Assembly (NCBI RefSeq): GCF_023634765.1
Contig: NZ_JAMLFX010000002.1
Location: 1,021,748 to 1,085,747 of the forward strand
DNA from: Pseudomonas sp. AKS31
GTDB taxonomy: Bacteria > Pseudomonadota > Gammaproteobacteria > Pseudomonadales > Pseudomonadaceae
Length of the DNA stretch: 64,000 bases
Reading direction: 5' to 3'
A program made the position numbers and the translations under genes. How positions within the stretch are numbered: position 1 is the first letter of the stretch; each line of letters begins with the position of its first letter. Positions 52,876-62,736 of the stretch are shown one piece after another. The notes under the pieces are model-generated. The model was given only the letters and a program-made list of their open reading frames with translations, was not told where the DNA came from and did no database searches.

Positions 52876-54611
52876 TCGCGCTCTGGCCGCACTGGTTCCG
52901 TCCGTGGTGGTTGCTGTTGCTGCCGCTGCTCGGCTGGCTGATCTGGCAACTCTGGCACCGGCAGAAGCGTGCCGGGCGCTGGCAGATGATTCTGCCGCCG
53001 GCGTTTCATGCCACCCTGCTCAGCGGCGGTAGCGGTCGCGACAGCAAACTGCCGTGGGTTGCCCTTGGCGTGGCCTGGCTGCTGACGGTTCTGGCGTTGC
53101 TCGGGCCTAGCTGGGAACGGGTCGAACAGACCAGCCAGAAGCCCGCCGATCCGTTGGTGGTGGTACTGGAACTGACCCCGGAAATGCTCGCCACCGACTC
53201 GCCGCCGACGCGACTGGAACAGGCGCGGCGCAAGCTCTTCGACCTGTTGCAGGCGCGCAGCGATGCGCAGACCGCGATCGTCGTATACGCCGGCAGCGCG
53301 CACACGCTGGTGCCGCTCTCCGATGACTTGGCGACCAGTCGCAATTTGCTCGATGCGCTTAAACCGTCGCTGATGCCCGAAAGCGGCCATCGCGCCGATC
53401 TGGCCGTCGACAAAGCACTTGCCCTGCTGAAACAAGGCGCGCTCGGTCAGGGGCGAATTCTGCTGATCGGCTCGTCACTTAATGAAGAAGAACGTCAAGG
53501 CATTCGCCGCGCCCTCAGCGGACAGTCGACACAACTGCTGATGCTCGGCGTCGGCACCGCCGAAGGTGCGCCAATTGCCCAGGAGGACGGCAGTTTCCTC
53601 AAGGACGAACAAGGCGCGATCCGCGTGCCGCAACTCGACAGTCCGGGCCTGAGCGCATTCCTCAACAGTGTTGGCGGCGAATACCATCCTGCCCGCCTCG
53701 ACGAAGCGGATCTTGGCGCGCTCGGCCTGCTCAACGGCCCGCGCAGCTTGCGCGACGACGGCCAGACCGTGCGCCTGGATACCTGGGCCGATCAGGGTTA
53801 CTGGCTGCTGTTGCCGCTATTGCTGCTCGCCGCTTGCGCCGGGCGCCGTGGCTGGCTGTTCTGCCTGCCGCTGCTGTTTTGCTTGCCGCAGCCCAGCTAC
53901 GCTTTTGACTTCGAAGACCTGTGGCTGCGTCCCGACCAACAGGGCCTGCATTTGCTCAAGCAAAAGCGCCCGATCGAAGCCGCGCAGCATTTTGACGATC
54001 ATCAGTGGCAAGGGGTGGCGTTGTACGAGGCCGGCGACTACAGTGGCGCCGCCCAGCGCTTCGCCGAAGGCAGCGATGCTCGCGCCCACTACAATCGTGG
54101 CAACGCCCTGGCAAAAAGCGGTGAGCTGGAAGCGGCGATCGACGCCTATGAACAGGCCCTGGAGCTGCAACCGGATTTGCGTCCGGCGCAGACCAACAAG
54201 GCGCTGGTGGAAAACCTGCTCAAGCAGAAAAACACACCGCCGCCCGCCGAGCCGGACACCAAACCGAGTGAACAGCAAAGTCTTCCGGGCGACGAACCAC
54301 CGCCAGCGACCGCACCGCCACCGGCGGTAAAAAGTGAAACCCAGAGCGAGGCGCAACCGAGCGAATCGGCCAGCGAACCGCCACCGACCACGCCGCCGCA
54401 GCCAGGCCCCAACGAAGTACCGGGCAGCGACGAAGAAGAACAAACGGACACCGTGCCGACGCTGCGCCCGAGTGAAGACAACCTCGAAGGCGAGCAACGT
54501 CAGGCACTGGAACAATGGCTGGGCAAGATCCCCGACGACCCCGGCGAATTGCTCCGACGCAAATTCTGGTACGAACAGCAACAACATCAGGATCAGGAAA
54601 ACACTCGATGA
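52872..54611 (+). CDS. VWA and TPR protein (BatB-BatC fusion type)
   Basis: A 579-residue protein. It has two N-terminal spans (about 8-26 and 61-79) and a VWA domain at ~90-300. A third span (YWLLLPLLLLAACA...WLFCLPLLFCL) follows at ~310-345. A TPR region (RAHYNRGNALAKSGELEAAIDAYEQALELQPDLRPAQTNKALV, ~395-440) and a long Pro/Glu/Ser-rich tail complete it. The MIDAS segment reads LVVVLELTPEML (E100-L-T-P-E104) where DxSxS is expected, so metal binding is probably lost. It combines the BatB and BatC functions in one chain, as is common in pseudomonads. Confidence 0.9.
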   Translation: MIALWPHWFRPWWLLLLPLLGWLIWQLWHRQKRAGRWQMILPPAFHATLLSGGSGRDSKLPWVALGVAWLLTVLALLGPSWERVEQTSQKPADPLVVVLELTPEMLATDSPPTRLEQARRKLFDLLQARSDAQTAIVVYAGSAHTLVPLSDDLATSRNLLDALKPSLMPESGHRADLAVDKALALLKQGALGQGRILLIGSSLNEEERQGIRRALSGQSTQLLMLGVGTAEGAPIAQEDGSFLKDEQGAIRVPQLDSPGLSAFLNSVGGEYHPARLDEADLGALGLLNGPRSLRDDGQTVRLDTWADQGYWLLLPLLLLAACAGRRGWLFCLPLLFCLPQPSYAFDFEDLWLRPDQQGLHLLKQKRPIEAAQHFDDHQWQGVALYEAGDYSGAAQRFAEGSDARAHYNRGNALAKSGELEAAIDAYEQALELQPDLRPAQTNKALVENLLKQKNTPPPAEPDTKPSEQQSLPGDEPPPATAPPPAVKSETQSEAQPSESASEPPPTTPPQPGPNEVPGSDEEEQTDTVPTLRPSEDNLEGEQRQALEQWLGKIPDDPGELLRRKFWYEQQQHQDQENTR

Positions 54612-56245
54612 CCCGCTTCACCGCTCTCTTGCTGCCCCTGCTGCTCTGCACGGCCACCGCCCACGCGGCCGAGCTCACAGCCAGTGTGGATCGCAGTCGC
54701 CTGAACTCCGGCGAGACGGTCGAACTCACCCTCGAAACCAGCGACGTCACCCAGTTCGGCAAGCCCGATCTGACCGCGCTGGAAACGTTGTTCGAAGTGC
54801 GCGGTACGCGCCAAGTCAACCAGCTCAACACCCTCAACGGTGACAACCGCGCGACCACGCGCTGGATCATCACTCTGCTGCCGAAAGAGAACGGCAGCGT
54901 GGTGATCCCGCCGCTGCAACTGGGCGACGCGCAGAGCCAGCCGATCACCGTGCAAGTGGTCGAAAGCGATACCCGCGAGAATAAGAACAGCCTTGATCCG
55001 GTGTTCATCGAAGCCAGCCTCGATCAGTCCAGCGTCTATGTGCAGGCGCAGGCGATCCTGACCCTGCGCATCTACCATTCGGTGTCGCTGTACGACGACA
55101 GCAGCCTGACGCCGCTGCAAATCGCCGACGCGCGCATCGAGCAACTGGGCGACACGCGCACCTATGAAAAAGACCTCAACGGTGTGCGCCATGGCGTGAT
55201 CGAAATGCGCTATGCGATCTACCCGCAACACAGCGGTTTGCTGACCATCGCGCCGCAGACCTTCAGCGCCACACTGGTCGACACGCAGCCGTCTCAGGAC
55301 ACCAATGCACAGGGGCCGAAGCCGGGCAAACTCATGCGCGTCAGTTCTTCTCAAATCCCCCTGACCGTCAAACCCAAACCGCTGACCTACCCGGTCGACG
55401 CGCCATGGCTGCCCGCGCGCAGCCTGAGCCTCAGCGAAAGCTGGAACCCGGAACCGGAACACACTCAGGTTGGCGATTCCCTGACCCGCAGCCTGACATT
55501 GAAAGTCGAAGGCCTGGCCGCCTCGCAATTGCCGGCGCTGCCCGCCACCGACGTCAACGGCCTGCGCCGCTACCCCGACCAACCGGTGCTGAGCAACCAG
55601 AGCACTGACCGCGGCATTGTCGGCAGTCGCGAAGAGCGCGAAGCCCTGGTGCCGAGCCGCAGCGGCGCCATCGACTTGCCGACGGTGGACGTGGTCTGGT
55701 GGAACACCTTCGAAGATCACCTTGAACACAGCAGCCTGCCCGCACGCACCCTGCAAGTGGCCAACAACCCGAGCCTGCAAGTCGACACCCCGGCCGGCAA
55801 CCTGCAAGTGAGCGCCGTCGATAACGATGTGTTGTGGTGGTGGAAACTCAGCACCCTGATCCTCGCCTGCACCACCCTCCTCGGCTTCGGCCTGTGGTGG
55901 CGCGCACGCTGGCAACCAGCGGTGCATCGTGCCGCACAAACCGGCCCGAGCCCGCGCACGTTGATGGATGACATCAAGCGGGCGAGTCAGGCGAATGATC
56001 CGCAGGCGACGCGGCAGGCACTGGATGCCTGGGCGCGGCAGCAGCCGGAAACATTGGCGGACATGGCGGCGCGGTTTGTGCCGCTGTCGGATGCGCTGGA
56101 TGGGTTGAATGGTGCGCTGTACAGCGAGACGGGGCAGCACTGGCAGGGTGAGGATTTGTGGCGGGCGATCCGCACGATTCCAGCGGCGGAACGGGTGCAG
56201 GATCCGGTGAGTGATAGCGGGTTACCGCCGCTTTATCCGAAGTAA
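54608..56245 (+). CDS. BatD-family protein
   Basis: A 545-residue envelope protein. A signal peptide (FTALLLPLLLCTATAHA) is followed by tandem Ig-like beta domains (SVDRSRLNSGETVELTLET, and the region after VFIEASLDQSSVYVQAQAILTLRIYHSVSLYDDS). A span near 425-450 (WWWKLSTLILACTTLLGFGLWW) and a cytosolic helical tail complete it. This is the layout of BatD, last gene of Bat operons. It overlaps the VWA-TPR gene by 4 nt (ATGA). An inverted repeat begins immediately after the stop codon. Confidence 0.9.
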   Translation: MTRFTALLLPLLLCTATAHAAELTASVDRSRLNSGETVELTLETSDVTQFGKPDLTALETLFEVRGTRQVNQLNTLNGDNRATTRWIITLLPKENGSVVIPPLQLGDAQSQPITVQVVESDTRENKNSLDPVFIEASLDQSSVYVQAQAILTLRIYHSVSLYDDSSLTPLQIADARIEQLGDTRTYEKDLNGVRHGVIEMRYAIYPQHSGLLTIAPQTFSATLVDTQPSQDTNAQGPKPGKLMRVSSSQIPLTVKPKPLTYPVDAPWLPARSLSLSESWNPEPEHTQVGDSLTRSLTLKVEGLAASQLPALPATDVNGLRRYPDQPVLSNQSTDRGIVGSREEREALVPSRSGAIDLPTVDVVWWNTFEDHLEHSSLPARTLQVANNPSLQVDTPAGNLQVSAVDNDVLWWWKLSTLILACTTLLGFGLWWRARWQPAVHRAAQTGPSPRTLMDDIKRASQANDPQATRQALDAWARQQPETLADMAARFVPLSDALDGLNGALYSETGQHWQGEDLWRAIRTIPAAERVQDPVSDSGLPPLYPK

Positions 56246-56321
56246 AAGCAAAAGATCGCAGCCTCCGGCAGCTCCTACAGAGGGTATGTGTAGGAGTTGC
56301 CGAAGGCTGCGATCTTTTGAT
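56246..56321. repeat. Outward-facing pair of GGAGCTGCCGAAGGCTGCGATC repeats
   Basis: The left arm GATCGCAGCCTCCGGCAGCTCCTACA and right arm TGTAGGAGTTGCCGAAGGCTGCGATC (one change each) lie directly after the BatD stop and likely mark the end of the operon transcript. Confidence 0.88.
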
Positions 56322-56423
56322 TTTGCTAAAAATTAAAAAAGGCTAAAGGCAATCGGCGGCACGCAGATTGATGCGCAGGTTTAATGTTCACCAGCCATTT
56401 CCAGAGGGCAGACGATTACATCC

Positions 56424-56816
56424 TTATAAATAGTCCAACCAGTCATTTGAATTACCCGAACGTCCCTTTTCAAAAAAAGCCTGATAGCGTTCTCTGTATT
56501 TATCTAGAGAAGCAGCTGCAACATCTATGGAAATATATCCACGTCCTCTCTCCTCAACAGACAGAAACACTGGATCTATTTTGATCGGCGAATCGCCGAC
56601 CACAACTCCCGACAATTTTGACCTGTGAAATATAAAGCTTTTCCCACCGCCGAGCGGAAGAACCAACTCTGCAACAGCAAATATTATCTCCGGCCTTGAA
56701 ATCTCATAGCGTTCACCATCCTCATAGTTTTCGGAATAGGCTTCCGGAATAAGGAATAGTTTATGACTTACAATTACCAGCCACCCTTGCAAGTCAACAC
56801 CAGTGCCAATATTCAT
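56424..56816 (-). CDS. Orphan hypothetical protein
   Basis: A 130-residue, AT-rich gene flanked by core genes. The product is mostly beta (GWLVIVSHKLFLIPEAYSEN, KSFIFHRSKLSGVVVGDSP) with a C-terminal helical end (LDKYRERYQAFFEKGRSGNSNDWLDYL). It looks like orphan immunity proteins of polymorphic toxins, but no toxin gene adjoins it. Start 56816 is chosen because GGGGGAG lies 5 nt upstream; the frame continues to 56852. Family not recognised. Confidence 0.55.
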   Translation of the reverse strand: MNIGTGVDLQGWLVIVSHKLFLIPEAYSENYEDGERYEISRPEIIFAVAELVLPLGGGKSFIFHRSKLSGVVVGDSPIKIDPVFLSVEERGRGYISIDVAAASLDKYRERYQAFFEKGRSGNSNDWLDYL

Positions 56817-57147
56817 TACTACTCCCCCCATCACAATAGCGTCACGTAGCATTACCCAACGCGCTTTGTGTCGTCATTTCAAATGCATGCACAAGAACAA
56901 ACCTTCAACGCGCCTTTCCGCTCTCCTCCGGGTCAACCAGCGGTGATTCGCACGCAGCGAAAACGATATCAATATAGTGGCACGATGGTAGGCAGTGGGT
57001 GTCAGGGGGTCAATTTTTGAAATCGACGCGATCGCGCGCGCCCTCCCCGAAAAGCCCTCCCGCCGCAATAATCTGTAAACTCTCCCCTCTTTCGCCGCCC
57101 ATCATTTCCTCGCGGCCATCACCTATTTAATTGTTGCGGAGTCCACC
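56817..57147. other. Gap holding the sbcD promoter region
   Basis: About 330 nt without a convincing gene. The AT-rich left half continues the composition of the orphan gene, while the right half is GC-rich and should carry the sbcDC promoter. No clear operator or repeat is seen. Confidence 0.4.
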
Positions 57148-58392
57148 TTGCGTCTGTTCCACACCTCCGACTGGCACCTTGGGCAAAACCTGCACGGCCA
57201 GGAGCGCGATTTCGAGCACGCCTGTTTTCTCGAATGGCTGCTGCGCCAACTGCAACTGGCGCAGCCGGATGTGCTGCTGATCGCCGGGGACATCTTCGAC
57301 ACCGTCAATCCTCCGGTCAAAGCTCAGGAACGCCTCTACGACTTCATCGTCAGCGCCCACGAGCAGCAGCCGTTGCTGACCATCGTGATGATTGCCGGCA
57401 ACCACGATTCCGGCTCGCGGATCGAATTGCCCGCGCCGTTGATGCGCCGTTTGCGCACCCACGCGTTGGGCCGTGTGTTGTGGCTGGATGACGGGCAACT
57501 GGATGCCGAACGTCTGCTGCTGCCGCTGCCAAATGCCCAAGGCGAAATTGCCGCGTGGTGCCTGGCGCTGCCGTTCCTGCGCCCGGCGGAGGTGACTGGC
57601 GCGCATCTGGGTGACAACTATTTGCGTGGCATCGGTCAGGTGCATGAATGGCTGATCGAAGCCGCCAACGCCAAGCGCAAACCCGGTCAGGCGTTGATCG
57701 CCATCAGCCACGCGCACATGGCTGGCGGCTCGGTGTCGGAAGACTCCGAGCGCAGCCTGATCATCGGCAACGCCGAAGCCCTGCCGGCCAGCCTGTTCGG
57801 GCCGAGTATCAGCTACGTCGCCCTCGGCCATTTGCACAAGCCGCAGAAGGTCAACGGTGAAGAACGCATTCGCTACAGTGGCTCGCCGATTCCGTTGTCA
57901 TTCTCGGAGATCGGCTATCAGCACCAGATCCTCGACGTCACCCTCGACGGCGAAACCCTGGTCAGCGTCGAGCCGAAACTGATCCCGCGCTCGGTCAATC
58001 TGCAACGCATCGGCCCGGCACCGCTGGCCGAGATTCTGCTGCAACTGGCGGATCTGCCGAACATCGACTTGCTCGCCGAAACCCAACGCCAGCCGTGGCT
58101 GGAAGTGCGCGTCACCCTCGACGAGCCGCAACCGGATCTGCGCCATCAAGTCGAAAGCGCGCTGCAAGGCAAAGCCGTACGCCTGGTGCGCATCGCCGCC
58201 GAATACGCCGGCAACCGTGGTGTTGATGGCTCGGAGGACGGCAGCGCACTGATCGAACTCGACCAACTCACCCCGCAAGAACTGTTCAGCCGCGCCTGGT
58301 TCGATAACTTCGGCAGCGAGGTCGATGAGCAAACGCTGAAGGACTTCGCCGAACTGCTGCAGGACGTGCAACTGGAGGGTGAGCAGCCATGA
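57148..58392 (+). CDS. sbcD: Exonuclease subunit SbcD (Mre11-like nuclease)
   Basis: A 414-residue metallophosphoesterase nuclease that with SbcC cleaves DNA hairpins and palindromes. All phosphoesterase motifs are seen: HTSDWHLGQ (5-13), IAGDIFDTVN, IAGNHDSGSR, ISHAHMAGG and LGHLHKPQ. The start is a TTG at 57148, set by GCGGAG upstream and by the first motif beginning at residue 5. It overlaps sbcC by 4 nt. Confidence 0.95.
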   Translation: MRLFHTSDWHLGQNLHGQERDFEHACFLEWLLRQLQLAQPDVLLIAGDIFDTVNPPVKAQERLYDFIVSAHEQQPLLTIVMIAGNHDSGSRIELPAPLMRRLRTHALGRVLWLDDGQLDAERLLLPLPNAQGEIAAWCLALPFLRPAEVTGAHLGDNYLRGIGQVHEWLIEAANAKRKPGQALIAISHAHMAGGSVSEDSERSLIIGNAEALPASLFGPSISYVALGHLHKPQKVNGEERIRYSGSPIPLSFSEIGYQHQILDVTLDGETLVSVEPKLIPRSVNLQRIGPAPLAEILLQLADLPNIDLLAETQRQPWLEVRVTLDEPQPDLRHQVESALQGKAVRLVRIAAEYAGNRGVDGSEDGSALIELDQLTPQELFSRAWFDNFGSEVDEQTLKDFAELLQDVQLEGEQP

Positions 58393-61300
58393 AGATTCTC
58401 GCCATTCGCTTGAAAAATCTCGCCTCGCTGGCCGGGCCGTTCGAAATCGACTTCACCGCTGAACCGCTGGCCAGCGCCGGTTTGTTTGCGATTACCGGCC
58501 CGACCGGTGCTGGTAAAAGTACTTTGCTCGACGCCTTGTGCCTGGCGTTGTTTGGCGCGGTGCCGCGTCTGAACAACACTGGCCGTGACGCCAAAGTCCC
58601 CGATGCCGACGGCGAAATTGCCACCGGCGACCCGCGCACCTTGCTGCGTCGCGGTACCGGCGAAGGTTATGCCGAAGTGGATTTCGTCGGTGTCGATGGC
58701 CGTCGCTATCGGGCACGTTGGGAAGCTAACCGTGCGCGCGAGAAGGCCGGCGGCAAGTTGCAGGCCAGCCGGCAGAGCCTGCGCGACATCGATCAGGATC
58801 AACTGCTCGCCAGCCAGAAAGGTGAATACAAAACCCAGCTGGAAGCTGCGCTCGGCCTGAACTTCGAACAGTTCACTCGCGCCGTGTTGCTGGCGCAGAG
58901 CGAGTTCAGCGCGTTCCTCAAGGCCGACGACAACGACCGCAGCGAACTGTTGGAAAAACTCACCGACACCGCGCTGTACACCCGTCTCGGCCGCCGCGCC
59001 TTCGACAAGACCAAAGAGGCCCGCGAAGCACACAAGCTGTTGCAGGATCAGGCCACCGGCGTGACCCCGTTGGCGCCCGAAGCGCGGGCCGAGTTGGATG
59101 AGCGCTTCAATGCCGCGCAACAGCAAATGAAGTTGCAGCAGGCGCAGCTCAAGCAGCTTGAGCAACAGCACGGCTGGCTCAAGGATTTACGTGTGTTGCA
59201 GGACGCGCAGCAAGCCGCCGCTGAGCAACTGCACAGTGCCCAGCAGCAAGCGGAAGGTCTGGCCGGCGAACGGGTGAAACTGACGCGCCTGGAGCAACTC
59301 GGACCGCAACGGCATCAGTTCGCGCGCAAAAGCGAACTCGATGCGCTGTTGGCGCCGTTAGCCGCACAAATCGCCGCGCATACCCGGCAACATGCCGAAC
59401 TGACTGAGCGCCAGACGCAGCTGGAACAAAACCTCGAGGCGGCGAAAGTCGCCCTGAGCGACGCGCAACAACGGCAAAGCGAAAACGCACCGCTGTTGCG
59501 TCAGGCCTTTGAAGAACAAAGCACCCTCGCCCGCTTGGCCAAGGATGTCGCGCAAAGCACCGAAGCCAAGCTCAATGCGCAGCAGGCTTGCACCGAGGGC
59601 CAGAATGCCATTCAAGCCTTGCTGGATAAACAGACCCAAGTCGCCGAGCGCCTGCAGCGCATCGCCGCCGAACTTGAGCAAAGCGCTCATCTGGCGCCGC
59701 TGAGTGACGCGTGGAATGCCTACCGCGATCGCCTGCAACAGCTGATGCTGATCGGCAATCGCTTGAACAAGGGCCAAGCGGAACTGGCGAGCCTCGAAGA
59801 AAACGCCACCCGCAGCGCCGCAGAGCTGACCACGCAGAAACAGCAACTTGAAGTGCTATTCAAGGAGGCCGGCGCCGAACCTGATGCCGTCGCCGAACAG
59901 ATCGGCCTCCTCGGCACGCTGTTGCAGGACAACCGCAAGCAACTGCGCGCCTTCGAAGATTTATCACGCCTGTGGGCCACGCAACAGGATCTGGACAAGC
60001 GCAGCGCCGAGTTGCAACAGCGCCAGCTCAGCGCCCAGCAGGAACGCGAACGCCTGACTCAGGACGGCGTGAAAACCAAAGCCGAGCTGACCGTCGCCGA
60101 GCAAACCCTTAACGTCACCCGCGAACTGCTTGAACGCCAGCGGCTGGCGCGCAGTGCCAGTGTCGAGGAGTTGCGCGCGCAGTTGCAGGACGATCAGCCG
60201 TGCCCGGTCTGCGGCAGCAACGAGCACCCGTATCATCAGCCTGAAGCGCTGCTGCAAAGTCTTGGCCGTCACGATGAAAGCGAGCAGGCCAATGCGCAGC
60301 AGGTGGTCGATCAGCTCAAGGAAAAACTCATCGAGCTGCGTGCCGAAGTCGGTGGCGTGATTGCTCAGCAGAAAGAATTGCTGCAACAGCAGGAACAACT
60401 GGTCAGCCAGCAGCAAGCCTTGGCGCCAAGCCTCGACGCGCATCCGCTGGCCGCGCAGTTGTTCAATCAGGACGCCGACAAGCGCGATGCCTGGCTCGCC
60501 CGACAAAACGAGCAACTGAATCAGAGCATCACTCAGGACGAACAACGCCAAAGCGCCCTGCTCACCTTGCAACAGGACGCTGCGCGGCTGACCCAGCAAT
60601 TGCGCCAGGCCGAAACTGCGCACCAGCAAGCGGCGCAGCACCTAAGCAATCAGCAGCGCGAGCTGAGCAGCGACCGTCAGCGCTTCGACGAAGAACTCAG
60701 CGCGTTCGGCAATCTGCTGCCAGCCGACACCCTTGAAGCCTTGCGCCAGGAGCCGGCGGCGACGTTCATGCAGCTTGACCGGCAGATCGCCGAGCGCCTG
60801 GCGCAGGTCGAGCAGCAGAAAGAAGAACTGGCCGAGCAGCAACAGCGGCAACAGACGCTGGAGAAAGAACAGGATCGCCAGCAGACCCGTGCACAACAGT
60901 TGCTCAGCGCCGAACAGCAATTCACTGCGCTGACCGAACAACAGCAAGCCTGCCAGCAGAAAATCGCGCAATTGCTCGGCGAGCACAGCAGCGCCGAGCA
61001 CTGGCAGCAGCAGCTTGAGCAAGCGGTCGAACAGGCGCGCAATGCCGAAACCGGCACCGCGCAGGAACTGCAAAACCTGCGCACGCAACTTGTGCAGATC
61101 GTCGCCGAACTCAAGGCGCAGCAGGAACGTTTGCAGGCGCTGCAAAGCGAAGAGCGGGATCTGGCCGGCAAGATTGCCGACTGGCGCGCCCGCCATCCGG
61201 AGCTGGATGACGGTGGCCTCGAAGATCTGTTACGGGTCGATGACGCGCAAGTCGCCGAACTGCGCCAGCGCTTGCAGCACAACGAAAAAACCATCGAACA

Positions 61301-62030
61301 GGCCAAGGTGTTGCTGCAGGAACGTGACCAGCGTCTGCTCGATCATCAGGCGCAGCACAACGGCAACCTCGATGCCGAACAACTGGCCAGCGCCCTCACC
61401 GACCTGCAAAACCAGTTCACCGTCAGCGAGCAACAGTGCGCCGAACTGCGTGCCGAACAGGTCGAAGACCAGCGCCGGCAGAACGCCAATCAGGCGCTGG
61501 CGCAGCAGATCGCCTCGGCCTACGCCGAATATCAGCGCTGGGCGCGATTGAGTGCCTTGATCGGTTCGGCGACCGGCGACACCTTCCGCAAGATCGCCCA
61601 GGCCTACAACCTCGATTTGCTCGTGCATCACGCCAACGTGCAACTGCGCCAACTGGTCAAACGCTATCGCTTGAAACGCGGCGGTAGCATGCTCGGCCTG
61701 CTGGTGATGGACACGGAAATGGGCGATGAGCTGCGCTCGGTGCATTCGTTGTCCGGCGGCGAGACGTTCCTGGTGTCGCTGGCGCTGGCGCTGGGTCTGG
61801 CATCGATGGCGTCGAGCACGCTGAAAATCGAATCGCTGTTTATCGATGAAGGCTTTGGCAGCCTCGATCCTGAGTCGTTGCAACTGGCGATGGATGCGCT
61901 CGATGGGTTGCAGGCGCAGGGCCGCAAGGTCGCGGTGATTTCCCACGTGCAGGAAATGCACGAGCGGATCCCGGTGCAGATTCAGGTGCAGCGTCAGGGC
62001 AACGGGTTGAGCACCCTGGAGGTGAAATGA
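58389..62030 (+). CDS. sbcC: Exonuclease subunit SbcC (Rad50-like ATPase)
   Basis: A 1213-residue SMC-like ATPase. Walker A is GPTGAGKS at 37-44. Two long coiled coils very rich in Gln, Glu, Leu and Ala flank the zinc hook C605PVC608. The C-terminal head carries the ABC signature LSGGETFLVSLALALG and Walker B SLFIDEGFGSLDPESLQ. It partners SbcD in hairpin cleavage and double-strand-break processing. It overlaps the GST gene by 4 nt. Confidence 0.96.
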   Translation: MKILAIRLKNLASLAGPFEIDFTAEPLASAGLFAITGPTGAGKSTLLDALCLALFGAVPRLNNTGRDAKVPDADGEIATGDPRTLLRRGTGEGYAEVDFVGVDGRRYRARWEANRAREKAGGKLQASRQSLRDIDQDQLLASQKGEYKTQLEAALGLNFEQFTRAVLLAQSEFSAFLKADDNDRSELLEKLTDTALYTRLGRRAFDKTKEAREAHKLLQDQATGVTPLAPEARAELDERFNAAQQQMKLQQAQLKQLEQQHGWLKDLRVLQDAQQAAAEQLHSAQQQAEGLAGERVKLTRLEQLGPQRHQFARKSELDALLAPLAAQIAAHTRQHAELTERQTQLEQNLEAAKVALSDAQQRQSENAPLLRQAFEEQSTLARLAKDVAQSTEAKLNAQQACTEGQNAIQALLDKQTQVAERLQRIAAELEQSAHLAPLSDAWNAYRDRLQQLMLIGNRLNKGQAELASLEENATRSAAELTTQKQQLEVLFKEAGAEPDAVAEQIGLLGTLLQDNRKQLRAFEDLSRLWATQQDLDKRSAELQQRQLSAQQERERLTQDGVKTKAELTVAEQTLNVTRELLERQRLARSASVEELRAQLQDDQPCPVCGSNEHPYHQPEALLQSLGRHDESEQANAQQVVDQLKEKLIELRAEVGGVIAQQKELLQQQEQLVSQQQALAPSLDAHPLAAQLFNQDADKRDAWLARQNEQLNQSITQDEQRQSALLTLQQDAARLTQQLRQAETAHQQAAQHLSNQQRELSSDRQRFDEELSAFGNLLPADTLEALRQEPAATFMQLDRQIAERLAQVEQQKEELAEQQQRQQTLEKEQDRQQTRAQQLLSAEQQFTALTEQQQACQQKIAQLLGEHSSAEHWQQQLEQAVEQARNAETGTAQELQNLRTQLVQIVAELKAQQERLQALQSEERDLAGKIADWRARHPELDDGGLEDLLRVDDAQVAELRQRLQHNEKTIEQAKVLLQERDQRLLDHQAQHNGNLDAEQLASALTDLQNQFTVSEQQCAELRAEQVEDQRRQNANQALAQQIASAYAEYQRWARLSALIGSATGDTFRKIAQAYNLDLLVHHANVQLRQLVKRYRLKRGGSMLGLLVMDTEMGDELRSVHSLSGGETFLVSLALALGLASMASSTLKIESLFIDEGFGSLDPESLQLAMDALDGLQAQGRKVAVISHVQEMHERIPVQIQVQRQGNGLSTLEVK

Positions 62031-62611
62031 ACACGCTGTATTCCTTCCGCCGCTGCCCGTACGCGATGCGGGCGCGGATGGCGTTGCGCTATTCGGGTGT
62101 GCCGGTGGACATCATCGAAGTCAGCCTCAAGGCCAAACCGGCCGAGATGCTGGCGATCTCGCCCAAGGGCACAGTGCCGGTGCTGGATGCCGGTGGCCGA
62201 GTGATCGACGAGAGTCTGGAGATCATGCGCTGGGCGTTAGCGCAGAATGATCCGCAAGATTGGCTGCTGGATGACGACTCAAGGATTGCTGAATTGATCG
62301 ACGCGAATGATCAGGGGTTCAAGCTGCACTTGAATCGCTACAAATACGCCGAGCGCTACCCGGAGCAGCCGATGGAAGTTTATCGGGCTGAGGGGGCGTT
62401 GTTCTTGCAGAGGCTGGATGAGCTGCTGACCGATCGTCAGTACTTGCTGGCCGATCATGCCAGCCTGGCGGATATCGCCCTGCTGCCCTTCGTTCGACAG
62501 TTTGCCCATGTTGATCGTGAGTGGTTTGCGCAGACGCCTTATGTTCGGTTGCAGGCCTGGTTGCAGCGCTTCCTCGAATCCGAGCTATTCACTTCGATCA
62601 TGAAGAAATAA
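62027..62611 (+). CDS. Glutathione S-transferase-family protein
   Basis: A 194-residue protein. The N-terminal thioredoxin-fold begins YSFRRCPYAMRARMALRYSGV with a CPYA site (C10 region), followed by the cis-Pro GTVPVLD and the glutathione-binding DESLEIMRWAL. The C-terminal helical domain has LADHASLADIALLPFVRQFAHVD. It is translationally coupled to sbcC, an arrangement I believe is common in Pseudomonas. The substrate is unknown. Confidence 0.9.
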   Translation: MNTLYSFRRCPYAMRARMALRYSGVPVDIIEVSLKAKPAEMLAISPKGTVPVLDAGGRVIDESLEIMRWALAQNDPQDWLLDDDSRIAELIDANDQGFKLHLNRYKYAERYPEQPMEVYRAEGALFLQRLDELLTDRQYLLADHASLADIALLPFVRQFAHVDREWFAQTPYVRLQAWLQRFLESELFTSIMKK

Positions 62612-62629
62612 CCCTTACCCTCCTGCTTT

Positions 62630-62734
62630 GATCGTTCCCACGCTCTGCGTGGGAATGCCTCAAGGGACGCTCTGCGTTCCAATCGGACGCGGAGCGTCCG
62701 GGGCTGCATTCCCACGCGGAGCGTGGGAACGATC
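62630..62734. repeat. Long double palindrome (GATCGTTCCCACGC... type)
   Basis: Outer arms GATCGTTCCCACGCTCTGCG (62630) and its inverse ending at 62734 match over about 29 nt with two changes. Inner arms GGGACGCTCTGCGTTCC and GGACGCGGAGCGTCC give a second hairpin. It lies between convergent genes. Confidence 0.85.
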
Positions 62735-62736
62735 AG

